A stretch of 64,000 nt of DNA. It comes from Pestalotiopsis fici W106-1 (Eukaryota; Ascomycota; Sordariomycetes; Amphisphaeriales; Sporocadaceae). Below are positions 1-10,462 of this stretch, one piece after another. The stretch spans positions 4,857,022-4,921,021 of the forward strand of contig NW_006917091.1 in NCBI RefSeq assembly GCF_000516985.1, read 5' to 3'. Under the pieces are notes generated by a model. It saw only the letters and a list, made by a program, of their open reading frames with translations. It was not told the origin of the DNA and searched no databases. The position numbers and the translations under genes were made by a program. How positions within the stretch are numbered: the stretch's first letter is position 1; every line of letters begins with the position of its first letter.

Positions 1-1761
1 ATGGACATGAATCCAGGCTTGATCCGGATTCAAGGTCCGCTCCAAAGATATAGCATCGTCAATATCGGTAGTTGTCTCTGCATCGATTGCATACATTGTA
101 CTGCACGTTTTTCTGTCACTGCTGAATTTGTCGGGAGTCAACTCATTGGACATGTCTCCGTGATAAGGTCGGTCAAAGCCACCGCTTCTCTTGACTTCGA
201 TGTCCGGAAAGCGTAGCTTATACCGAGACTGAATGTCCCAAGGGGTGATATAGCCTACTTCCTGGAGCAACGTCCATCCGGCGCTAGCTTCCAGCTTTGC
301 ATCCGGATAACGGTCCACAGCTCGTAAGATCATTGACCCTATGGCCTGAAGACTAGAGCCACTGGGGAATTTTTGATAGCCGGACCATAGCTGGATGAAA
401 TGCAAAATTTCCAGGTCAAGGGCAGACCACTCGGGGAGGGGGTTTATAGAAGCCCCGGAAGGGCCAATGACTCCGTGTGTCGTCGGTTTCCTGGACTTCC
501 TGCTGTTGTCAATTGCCTTTTGCACGGTAGAGACAAATCCTCCAAAAGTGTTTGGCACATTTTTGCGTTTATCATTTGATGTCTCGAGATAAATTCGCAC
601 GAGGTTCTGAATCTTCTGTATGGTGCGGACTTCTGAAAGCGGACTTATCTCGAATAAATACGAGTTCCGATGACCTGCTTGCTTGAGTGGCCTGAAGAAA
701 ATGTCGTCCTGGAGTAAGGCTCTGTGAACGGCATACAGTGCCACCGCAGGAATTTTGCCTTCTCTCTTGATTGAATAGGGCAGGAGGCGATCGGCTATTT
801 CATGAAGAGTGAGGTATCGGTGTTTTACTGGATCCCCGATGAAGGCACTCGAGGCATCCAGCTTGCCTGCGTGCGCTTGGTAGATACCCTCAGCCTCTTG
901 GGTAAAGTCGACCATCTTTTTCAAAAGTTTGGCGCCTGCCTTTCGGGACGGATCATGGCCCACGCTGCGCAGGGCATTGACCGTATCTAAGGAGATCTCA
1001 TCCAAGGGGATTTCTTTGATGATGGGCTCGAGCTCGGCTGGTTGGACAAAACTATGCACAACAAATAGTGATTGTATGCCTAGACCGGTGAACCACTGTC
1101 CTCCGCTCGTGTAGTAGTGCTCATACCCGTTAAATCGGCCCAAGCAGACGGCCATCAAAGGTCGTCTCGAACCTTGAGAGCTGCAAAAGTGTTAGTCGCA
1201 AGTATATGTGGCCTGGTTCAAGCTGAAAACCGTACCTCATCTCGACCAAATCGCCAGGTCTTAGATTGGTGCTATCCGAGCGAAGATCACTCAACTCATC
1301 GCCATCAAACAGAGGTGGAGCGACGTCGACCTGATGCATCGAGTCGTTTTGCGGACGGGTCAAGCTGTTGGAGACCTCTCCAGTATGTGCATAGTCTGAA
1401 AGCATTGATTGAGCCTCTGTGGGATTCTCCGATTCCCACAATCGCAGCCTTTCTCGTATACTGAGATTCTTTCGATCCAAGGCGCGCGGTGTCGCAGCGG
1501 CAGCGTTCTGATCACCACCGCCATCTTCTCTGGATGGATGAACGACTGTTGCAAGGCTCTGTGAAAGGATTAGACACGGGCATGGTTTCAAAGAAGTAAT
1601 TATAGATGCGGCCTTACTCTGCTTGCATTCGACCGTCCCTGAGCATATGAATTCAAATTTGGCGTTGGTAAAGGACGGCCTAGTCTCGACGCTCTACCAT
1701 TTGCGACAACGCTGCGCGTGGCGCATCGCCAGCAAACATAAGATCTGCTTGCCTGCAGCAT
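1..1761 (-). CDS. cyt4: Mitochondrial exoribonuclease II (RNB family, CYT-4/DSS1 type), 5' part, cut by the window edge
   Basis: Three exons are inferred: 1761-1618, 1558-1236 and 1180-1, giving 549 residues before the left edge. Introns 1559-1617 and 1181-1235 are GT-AG and restore one open frame. The second contains an ACTAAC-like branch site. The N-terminus MLQASRSYVCWRCATR is basic and Cys/Arg-rich, like fungal mitochondrial presequences. The motif RPGDLVEM (about residues 147-154) and the following beta-rich stretch fit the CYT-4 N-terminal region. The RNB catalytic signature YAIDAETTTDIDDAISLE lies at about residues 519-536, with metal-binding aspartates D522, D528, D530 and D531. The rest of the RNB domain and any S1 domain lie outside the window. 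In Neurospora and yeast this 3'-5' exonuclease works in mitochondrial RNA turnover and processing (degradosome with Suv3). The start at 1761 was chosen because it supplies the presequence in frame. Family assignment is firm; the exact exon ends are inferred. Confidence 0.93.
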
Positions 1762-2466
1762 GATCTAAAATACGTAGCTGGACCGACGAGCTGAGTTGAT
1801 CAAGAGTTTTACAAAGCCTAAAGCTCGCGATGGGTTGCGCAGAAACAACAAATCTCGGTCTTGTAAAATTTCAAATGCTAGACTCATTGGTTGGCCACCT
1901 GCCGCCAGCTACAAATGGATGCACGGACCCACAGGCAACGCGTACCCACTAATGTACAAAGTGCTATTCGACACGGAAACACGTGACTTGTGTCTAACAC
2001 GAAAGCATCCAGGAAAATGATCAACGTTTATATTTCTCTTATTCTCTTTTCGAATAACTTACTCTTGATAAGCAGAGAATGTGATACAATGCTCACATGT
2101 GTAGCAATTGTGTATCTATGCAAGAAAGATATTGCCACTGCCATGAAAGCCGTGACCGAACGAGACAATCCGGCTCGGGAAGGGATCATAGTCCTTTGAG
2201 ACACACATTCTCTGTTTTCATCGTCCATATTGTCTCCTGGTTGATCTTTGGAATGCGGCAATATGCCAGCTGTGCGCCTTGATCCGAGGATAAAACCCGG
2301 GCATGACCCCAGTGCCACCGTGAAATCACTCCTTTGTTGTCTTTGTCTTCTCAAGTCCTTCATCTGACTCGACTCTCTTACACGCCTAGCTCTATTTCTT
2401 TACTGATATCCGTCTCTTATACCTTCCCTCGGGTCCCGGATGCTACTTACCTAACGAATCCAAAAA
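1762..2466. other. Divergent spacer between the RNase II gene and the GPI protein gene
   Basis: This 705 bp stretch separates two divergently transcribed genes and should hold both promoters. The last 100 bp before the GPI protein start are pyrimidine-rich, as is common near fungal transcription starts. Short open frames on both strands overlap each other and show no recognisable product. Confidence 0.6.
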
Positions 2467-3064
2467 ATGTCGTTCAAGAAGTTTGCTATGGTAGCCCTGG
2501 CCGGCGCCGCCTTGGCCATGGACAGCATGGGAGGCATGCCAGACTCGGGCAGCGGAATGGAAAGTTCAGCGGCCGTCGCCCCGACCGTGGCCGAGACTAC
2601 CGAGGCGGCACCCATGACCACCGAGGTCGCACAGGGTACGGTCGACACCACCCCGTTCACCAACTCTTCCGTCATCATCACTAACGATGCCTCTGCACGG
2701 ACAGGCGGGGATGCTAGCAGTTCGGCCGCAGTGGCCACGACCGCCGAGGGCACGGCGGCATCGCCCATCGACCCAATGTCCACCGCGGACGCAGCTAGCA
2801 TGGATGCCACGGCGTCGGCAGATGACATGACTACCATGTCGACTAGTGTCATGTCCATGGACAGCATGCCCATGGGAACCGGCGGGGCGTACCCGAATGC
2901 TTCGTCCACTGGCAGTATTCCAATCTCCGGCAGCGACGCCGGCAGTGGTGTTTCCGTAAGCTGCCCACTCCCCTTCCTTTCGTCGGATTCACAATATTGA
3001 CCGTCTTTGATAGATTGTGCTCATCATTGCCTCGACTATGCTTGGAGGCCTATTCGTACTGTAA
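2467..3064 (+). CDS. Small Met/Ser/Thr/Ala-rich secreted protein with predicted GPI anchor
   Basis: Two exons are inferred, 2467-2955 and 3014-3064, joined across a 58 bp GTAAGC...TAG intron in phase 0, giving 179 residues. Without splicing the frame would run on to a stop at 3000 and end in a non-hydrophobic tail. Splicing instead yields a hydrophobic C-terminus, IVLIIASTMLGGLFVL, just after a Gly/Ser-rich stretch, which is the pattern of a GPI attachment signal. The N-terminus MSFKKFAMVALAGAALA is a clear signal peptide with an ALA cleavage site. The mature protein is low-complexity, rich in Ala, Ser and Thr (likely O-glycosylated), and has two methionine-rich patches, MDSMGGMPDSGSGMESS near the N-terminus and MSMDSMPMG about residues 134-142. 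No catalytic domain is recognised. A cell wall or membrane surface role is inferred from the targeting signals alone. The Met patches resemble metal-binding Mets motifs, but this is untested. Confidence 0.8.
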
Positions 3065-6000
3065 AAGTTTCTCTCCAGACAGTTTCGCAGTCGACACAGG
3101 AATTCTGGCCTTCTTGCTCATTTACGACCAACAGTCGTTTTACTCTTTCCTTTGTGTGCATAACTTGCGAACAAGAACTATGAATTTGTCAATTCTTCTC
3201 TAGCTTTATTTGCGTACCTGCTACCTTTGCGATTGGAAGTAATGCGATGGACGTAACAAGACGAATGCGGTTGAACAGATTATCAGCCATCTCGGGCGAC
3301 TGCGCTGAATTGGTAGCATTCAATGTGTAGAGGTGTTTTCCAATAGGGGCATGAGCCGCATTGAGTAGTCAGATTGATAAATATAGAGTTATAAGCTTAA
3401 AAAGAAGAATCTCGACTTGATCCTTTGCAACCTTTCTTCAGCCTGCATGCCTCGCACTACGAGATGACGGGTTTTGTTGAAAAATTCGCTATGTCTATAT
3501 GTACTGGAACACTTGAATTCTCGTCTTGGCAGTGTTTTGATTGCCGTGCATCTTCAAAATAGCAGATGAGATGATCAAGTGTATTTACTTGATGAGCATC
3601 GCTTGCAGATATATGTTTTTGGCATCGCATATTGGGAGGGTATTCGCAGGCCTGTCATCTTGGCAAGCGTTGGAGAGTGCAGGCAGATCAGTACCATATC
3701 GAGTGTGAATTGCCCGGAGCTTTCCAAGGAAGAAGAGGGAAAAGGCCGATAATAGTAAAGATTGAGGGGTATTCAGAACCAGATCAGCAGTTCTAGACCT
3801 TGACTGTTGGGTTTGATCCCTTCCCTATACGAGATGAATCAGGGACCAGCGAGCAGCAAAAGAAGTCTAGAGTCGGCGTGTGGTGCCCACGGACTTGGCT
3901 GCTCCTGTCTTTGTCACGGACTGTGGGGAAGGAGAGGACCCAACTCGTGGTTCGCTCAGTCGAAATTGCCAAGCAAGTCAGATACGAGATTGACACAACA
4001 GAAAAAAAAAACAAGGCACGCAAATCCGGGAATCCGGGTAATTTTGGGGAGAAGAAATGGAACTTTTTACCAAGGCTGTATAGCAAGACATGCATTTGGG
4101 AAGTAGCATACTCAGAGTGAAGACTCTTAGGTAGGCGCTTGAGGTGGGCAACGGGAAAAGAGTTTTAGCTGTTACGTGTAGAGTAGCAGACTACGGAATA
4201 GAATATACTCTATAGAACCCCTCATCACGCTTCCTCTTTTTAATGACGCTGCACTTTTGCTGCTGTTCAGATGGAGAATTAAGATCTCGTTGCATTGGTT
4301 GGATAACCGGAGATGGGCTAGACAAATGAATGAAATAGGAGGCAGCGGCTTTTGCCGTCATCCAACATTGCGTCTGGACTCTGCAACTCTCGCAATAGGA
4401 GGCATCACGGGCCAGTGCCAGTACTTGCGGCGGCGCCCAGAAGTAATGAATTGCAATACGGAATATCGAGTAGTCCTAGACTCCTAGCAGTAGATCTGGA
4501 GCACTGCCGAGGAGCGACGGTGAAGGTTCCATTGCGCAGTGATTGGATCGCAAGGGGGGTTGATTGGAGATTGCTGGTCTCTGGGCGATCAGAGCTTCTT
4601 CAAGCAGTGGTCAGTGTTGTGCTGACTGTGATCAGAGTGATGACCGTGCATGCAGACCCAGGTGATAGTCCCAATGCTGCCCAGACTGGTGGCCATTTTT
4701 AATCCTTTTCCTTTGGCCTTCACTGCCTTCTGGCCTGTGTGTGGTGGGAAGGGAGAAGTACCATAGCAACCCGACTCAGCCTACCTGTATGTAACAATGA
4801 GCCTACCCCGGCTTGTTGTGGCCGTTTTTGGCAATGGGCCCTGGTCGTATAGTCGGTCCCACTGTCGCCTGCAAGGTCTGCACGACGCCAATGCAAGGTA
4901 CCGGGCTCGTAAGTGGTAATGATCGACTTCTTTTCGGCATCCTAGCTGCCAGGTTAGCTTGCTTTGCGGACAGTGGGATCGCCAGCAACAACACCCACCC
5001 CCTTCACCATCCTCTTGCTGCAGCGCTGCTTGGTCGCTGTAGTAAAGAGGTATGTAGGTTTTTAAAGTAGATATGCAAAGAAGAGGACGTGACGGGAGCA
5101 AGCATGCTGTCCCTTTTTCTTAGAGCAGCGATAGCGGGGCATTGACGACGGTTATCGAGATAAACTCGAGAGACTACCACAGTACTGTAGTAATTAATGA
5201 CTCTGGTTGATTACTCACCAACACATGGTCCAGAGAAATGCTTCTGGGGGTTATTTCATTCATTACAACCTCTGAATAGCGCTGTGATAGATTGAATCTC
5301 ATGTTTGGTATCGGTCAAGTGTCAATCTACCAGCCAGATTGTATATTTCATTCGCAATGTTATGTACTTGGCAACGGCTGTGACGACACGGCCAATCAGG
5401 GTGTGTCCTTGTGAGAATGCACGCAAAGCTGAAGCCAACACGAGACTGACATCACCAAGCGCCCCGGATTCAGAGGGAAGGGGAACCTCTGATGGTGTCG
5501 GTATTTATTCAATGATTTTAATTATTCATTAATAGTATCATCATTTGAGGCTGAGAGGTTTGGCACCGGGTCAAAGAGAACATGGAGTCATGGTCTTCCT
5601 ATTGATAGAACATGATGAAAAGAAGGAGCCGCCAGCCTGCCAGTCAATAACAGAACCATGCAGCCTGATGAACTGATGACAGCAGTGGCATTTATCGTAT
5701 GGCCAAATTACCCTGCATACAACCTTGCAATCGGAGTTGTCGGTCACAGCGCACGAAAGCACGTTTATGGGGTGGCCACTGGTGGCTCCTCACGCTGGGG
5801 GGGAAACAAGTCGAGGTAATTTCCCGCTGTCGCTTAACTTTAAGGTAATTTCCCACCCAAGCGTTGGCAGCCCACTAAGCATGCACGCTAGACGACGCCA
5901 TTCGAGCAACCGCTGCCCATCTCGTCCATCCCATCTCATCGCAACCTTCTAGTAGGTCCTCTTTCATATACAGACCTCCTTTACCACCTGTTAGAACGAG

Positions 6001-6673
6001 CCCAAGAATCGTCAAAGTCGCGCCGGAGCTTGGGGCTAACGGTTCAATCATCTCTGTCCAAGAGGGGTCATCTAATGTTATCGACCACGCGCCCAGCGCG
6101 CGAAGAAAGCCCACTCATGACTACTCGCCGCCTAGAGGACATGAACCAATCCAGAGGCTACTCTTAGGATGCCTCTTCATCCGGAATTACACACATCGTA
6201 CAGTAAACCATTGATTCGCTGACGTCCACAACCTCACACATACACAAGCTGGTGCAAGTGCTGCTGTCTGCTACTGCTAATGTACACCTGCCTACCTACG
6301 GTTCCTGCTGGCTACCTACTGATATGAGGATGACGACGAGTTTGTTGGTGCTTGTCTGTACTACTGGGCTCGCCCGGATATGAGAATCTTGGCAGACAGA
6401 AGTTTCTAAAGCCTGGCCCGCCCCAGGTACCGTAAAGTGGTTGTATTTTTTTTTTTCTGATCTGCTTCCTTGTTACCTATCAGCAGCACCCACTCTGCCC
6501 GCCTCGATGCAGTCGGGCCAGTGGACTGACAACAGCATCGGGGAAATAGTACAAGTCAGTGGAAAACCCAGAGACAAAGAATCATGACTCCGCAAGTGAG
6601 TGAGGATCCTCCCAGAAAAGGAGCAGGGAACTGCCACCAGAAGGACTGTCCAGGGGTCCTGGTCGTCGACCAG

Positions 6674-6850
6674 TTGACGCCGCACAGGGGACCGGGGTCG
6701 TCAATTTACAGTGGTTGACCAGGGTGACCCAAAAAAGTCAACCGATGGACACTCTCCTACCCAAAGCGAACACCCTACCCGCATTGGCGCCATGTCTAAT
6801 GAACGACTCGGACTGGGGTCGATCTCCCACCCCCATGAAGCCGTGGTCAA
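6674..6850. promoter_or_regulatory. Cluster of TTGAC/GTCAA cores upstream of the GH17 gene
   Basis: Five TTGAC pentamers occur in both orientations at 6674, 6700 (reverse), 6715, 6737 (reverse) and 6846 (reverse). The pair at 6713-6742 forms an inverted repeat, GGTTGAC...GTCAACC. They lie about 275-450 bp upstream of the start codon, a usual place for activator sites in fungi. No specific transcription factor is assigned. Confidence 0.3.
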
Positions 6851-6880
6851 CAATAAAACTGTATGCTTCTGCTGCTCCGA

Positions 6881-6916
6881 TCTGCCTGCCTTTTCCCTCT
6901 CTCCCTCCCATCCCCA
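6881..6916 (+). promoter_or_regulatory. CT-rich tract in the GH17 promoter
   Basis: A nearly pure pyrimidine stretch lies about 210-240 bp upstream of the GH17 start codon. Such tracts often precede transcription starts of strongly expressed fungal genes. The assignment rests on position and composition only. Confidence 0.4.
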
Positions 6917-7123
6917 CGGAACGACCCTGTGATGTTGATACTGTCATCGTGATAGTTTCAATAAACTTTTCGTCCTTCGTTTCCGAATTCGCTCTCTATC
7001 CCACATACCGCTTCACTCTTTCAGCGGGCACTCGTTATCACGAACAACCTCAAAAACTAATACCAAAAAACCGACATCTATTATATACCTAATTCCTTAC
7101 GGAGCTTATTAATATCAGACAAT

Positions 7124-8890
7124 ATGAAGGCTACATTTGCAGTTGCCGCCGCCGCGGCCATGGCCGGAGGTGTGAGCGCCAGCACAATCCACAACCGCCA
7201 CGCTCACGAGGGCTTCCACGCCCAGCTGGAGAAGAAGGCCTACGCCGCCGCCCCCATTGACAACAGCACCTGCGGCTGCACCACCATCTACTCCACCTAC
7301 TATGGTGAAGCTACTCGTATGTGAAACCAATATATGGACGGCATTGGACCGACCTTGTATATATGTAAAATGTCTTGCATGGAGGATTAACACATCATCA
7401 TAGTCCACAACCCCCCGCCTGCCAGCACCAGCAGCGCTGCTTCCTCGAGCAGCGTTGCTCCCAGCAGCACCAAGCCGCTGACCACGGCTGCCCCGACGAC
7501 CTCGTCGACGCCCATTGTTGTGCCCACTCCCGTGGCTCAGACTTGCCCGACCCCGGGTGTCTACACCTTCCCCGCCACCACGGTCACTCTAACTGAGACT
7601 ACCACCGTGTGCGCCGCCTCGACCACCTCCGTCCCCGCCGGCACTCACACCCTGGGTGGTGTTACCACCATCGTGGAGACCGCCACCACCGTGACCTGCC
7701 CGTACGCCACCGTCTCTACCAGCGGCAGCGTTACCACCAGCGTCATTGAGACCACCACCTACGTCTGCCCGTCGGCTGGTACGTACACCATTGCTCCCAC
7801 GACCACCACCGTGACTGCGCCCACCACGGTTGTTGTCCCCGTTGTCAGCACCTACTGCCCTGGCACTTACACCCAGCCCGAGGTCGTGACCACCATTGTT
7901 GACACCAGCACCGTCATCTACTGCCCATTTGACGTTCCCGCCACCACCACCGCTGCCGCTACTACTTCTGCTGCCGTCCCCGTCTACACCACCGCCTCGG
8001 TTGTTCCTACCACCGTTGCTTCCAGCACCAGCACCGGTTCATCTTCCACTGCCACTGGTCTGACCGGTAACGGTGTTGCTCCCTGGGCCATCACCTACAC
8101 CCCCTACGATAGCGATGGAAGCTGCAAGTCCAGCAGTGCTGTCGCTGAGGATATTGCCGCTATTGCCGCTTTCGGTGTCACTGCCGTCCGTGTCTACTCG
8201 ACTGACTGCGACACCCTGCCCAACGTTGGTGGTGCCTGCGCCGACCACGGTCTCAAGATGATCCTTGGTATCTACATTGACGCCGCTCAGTGCACTTCCA
8301 ACAACCCCACCGTTGATGAGCAGATCAGCTCCATCAAGGAGTGGGCTCAGTGGGACCTCGTCGATCTGATCGTCGTCGCCAACGAGGCCATCTTCAACGG
8401 ATACTGTACCGCATCTGAGCTCGCTGACCTGATCAACGAGTGCAAGTCTGAGTTCTCTGGTTACACTGGTCCCTACACCACCACCGACACCGTCGGCATC
8501 TGGCAGGAGTCGACCACCACCGACGCTCTCTGCGATGTCGTTGACATTGTCGGTGCCCAGGCCCACGCTTACTTCAACTCCGAGACCGCTGCTGCTGATG
8601 CTGGTACCTTTGTCCGCGGTCAGCTCGACATTGTCAACGCCGTCTGCCCTGGCAAGGAGGCCCGTGTCCTCGAGACCGGCTGGCCTTCCGCCGGTACTTG
8701 CAACGGTGTCGCTTGCGCTGGTGTTGTCGAGCAGGCTGCTGCCATTGCCTCGCTTCTCCTCGAGGTCAGCCAGGAGTCTGTCTTCTTCTCCTTGACCGAC
8801 GACAAGTGGAAGGACGGCAACACAGACTGCCAGTGCGAGCAGCACTGGGGCTGCAGCTCTGCTCTGGGTCTTACCGGTCTTAGCCTTTAA
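7124..8890 (+). CDS. btgE: GH17 cell wall beta-1,3-glucanase/glucosyltransferase-like protein, BtgE type
   Basis: Two exons, 7124-7316 and 7404-8890, are joined across an 87 bp GTATGT...TAG intron, giving 559 residues. Residues 1-19 (MKATFAVAAAAAMAGGVSA) are a signal peptide. Residues about 65-285 are a Ser/Thr/Pro-rich region holding several degenerate Cys-containing repeats of the form CP-x-x-GTYT followed by TTTV runs, as in Aspergillus BtgE. Residues about 288-559 are the GH17 catalytic domain, beginning NGVAPWAITYTPYDSDGSC. The likely acid/base is E392 in LIVVANEAIF and the likely nucleophile is E488 in VLETGWPSAG. The C-terminus holds a Cys-rich stretch, DCQCEQHWGCSS. There is no hydrophobic GPI tail, so the protein is probably wall-associated or secreted. 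The family acts on beta-1,3-glucan in cell wall remodelling. Codon use is strongly C-ending, suggesting high expression. Exact substrate is not deducible from sequence. Confidence 0.92.
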
Positions 8891-10462
8891 ATAGCAGACA
8901 ACTAGCATATGCTTTGACGAAAGCAATCAAATTCCTCTCGCACTTTTTCTGTATATGATGTTCACGTTCTTCAATTGCATATACACTGGACATATCCTTG
9001 GACTTGGGACCGCGCGGCGTGAATTGGTGGGCATTGTTACTACTCACGGAGGAGACAAGAGATACGAGAACCATATCGTCAAGCCTCGCGAGCGCCCGGC
9101 GTCTGGTTCTTCTGCTCTCCCTCTTCCAATTCTTTTGGTTCAGGTGTTTTTCATAGGAGGAGGCGGGCGAGGAGGCTCTCTCAAGCTACAACGCAGCATT
9201 ATATGCCGGAAAAAAAAAATTCCCCCGGCTGTCGTCGATTGGGGTTCTGATTCATAATGTTGTAATTTATTAGTGTCTATTATGGATGTCGCTATTCAAG
9301 CAAAGATTATCTTTTATGTTGCCCACCTTTCAGTTTGATCGTGGTCTCTCTTGTTTATGCCCATGAATATTTGGCTTGAGTGCTCACGAGTGAGAATATT
9401 CTGTACCAGCTACCATGTTTTATAATTAATTTCTTCTCCATGTATATAGCCCATATCCAGAGGCAGTCAACGTCCCTTTTGCTAATTCCATGGATTTATG
9501 TCCAGTATACACTGGCTATCCCAGTATAACCCCCATGACATTAGCAAAGTGACGAAAGAAGATTCTAAAATGGAAGCATCTGTCCGTCATCCCGCCATGT
9601 TTAAGACAGGTAGCGGGAGATACCCGGTTACCGGGGTGGCTTGTGAGACAGTTGTCTCATGCCTTTTTTTCTTTCTTCTTTCTTGCATATCCGTCCCGTC
9701 CTCTCCTTCTCTTTCGTCTTGGAACGTTTCTTTGACAGGGCGAAAACGTGGACATGTGAGACATGTATTTAGACACGGAATGTCTGAGAATAGCAATCAA
9801 TGGCAGGCAGATGACGACGAGCTCGTTCCTCCTGATGCAGGACCGAGAAAAGAAATAAAGGTAAAGAAACATCGAGATGTCACAAGCGATGCATTATTCA
9901 TTCAATTGAGGTCATGACTGATGAAATATACCATATACTGCCATACGTTCTACCCCCGCGGCGTCTGAGCGGAACGATATAGACGAGCATGGAATGCTTC
10001 AGCTCCATGATCGAGCTCTTTGCCTTGTCCTCTAGGGGCGTTTATTACCAGATAAGAAGCCTGGCCACCCGCCGCCGGCATCAAATTTCATATATGAAGC
10101 ATAGTGTGCGAGGTATTGCAAAATGTATATTTGTGACTGTTGTCGGGTATCCAATATCTTCCTACGCCAGTATCCTTTGCCCTTGAAAATATCATGAATC
10201 TCATTGCCATCGTGCTGAAAGTAAATGCTCGCAATATGCTGCTGATGTAAGTGGCCAATGCGCATAATATCATACGCTGCCCCAGTTGATGCAATATATC
10301 AAAGTAGAGAACAAAGAAATCGAGAAGAAAACGTGAAACAGTATGTCTCGGTCCACGTAGAGCCCTTGCAAATAGAGCCAAAGACGCGTCCAGCCTTCCA
10401 ACGCCAAGATATGCACATAGTTTTGCCTTCGCCTTCTTACAGTGTTGCACATGATGCGATTC
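8891..10462. other. Convergent spacer between the GH17 and WD40 genes
   Basis: The 3' ends of two convergent genes face each other here, so the stretch should contain both 3' untranslated regions. It has an A run (9210-9218) and a TTTCTT-rich tract near 9664-9690. The longest open frame (9498-9917, 139 codons) has no recognisable domain and is overlapped by other frames. Confidence 0.6.

Larger units (their letters stand above)
3065..7123. other. 4 kb spacer upstream of the GH17 gene, no gene supported
   Basis: Open frames here are at most about 125 codons, overlap one another in several frames, and show no signal peptide, domain or splice-rescued continuity that I can defend. The stretch contains an A run (4002-4010), a T run around 6447-6458, a direct repeat of GGTAATTTCCC (5815-5825 and 5844-5854), and, near its right end, a group of TTGAC/GTCAA cores and a CT-rich tract that probably belong to the promoter of the GH17 gene at 7124. 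Confidence 0.6.

Noticed and set aside
2451..2909. 152-codon minus-strand frame
   Set aside because: Antisense shadow of the Met/Ala-rich GPI protein; no independent signal or domain.
8039..8926. 295-codon minus-strand frame
   Set aside because: It lies antisense to the GH17 catalytic domain and arises from that gene's C-ending codon bias.
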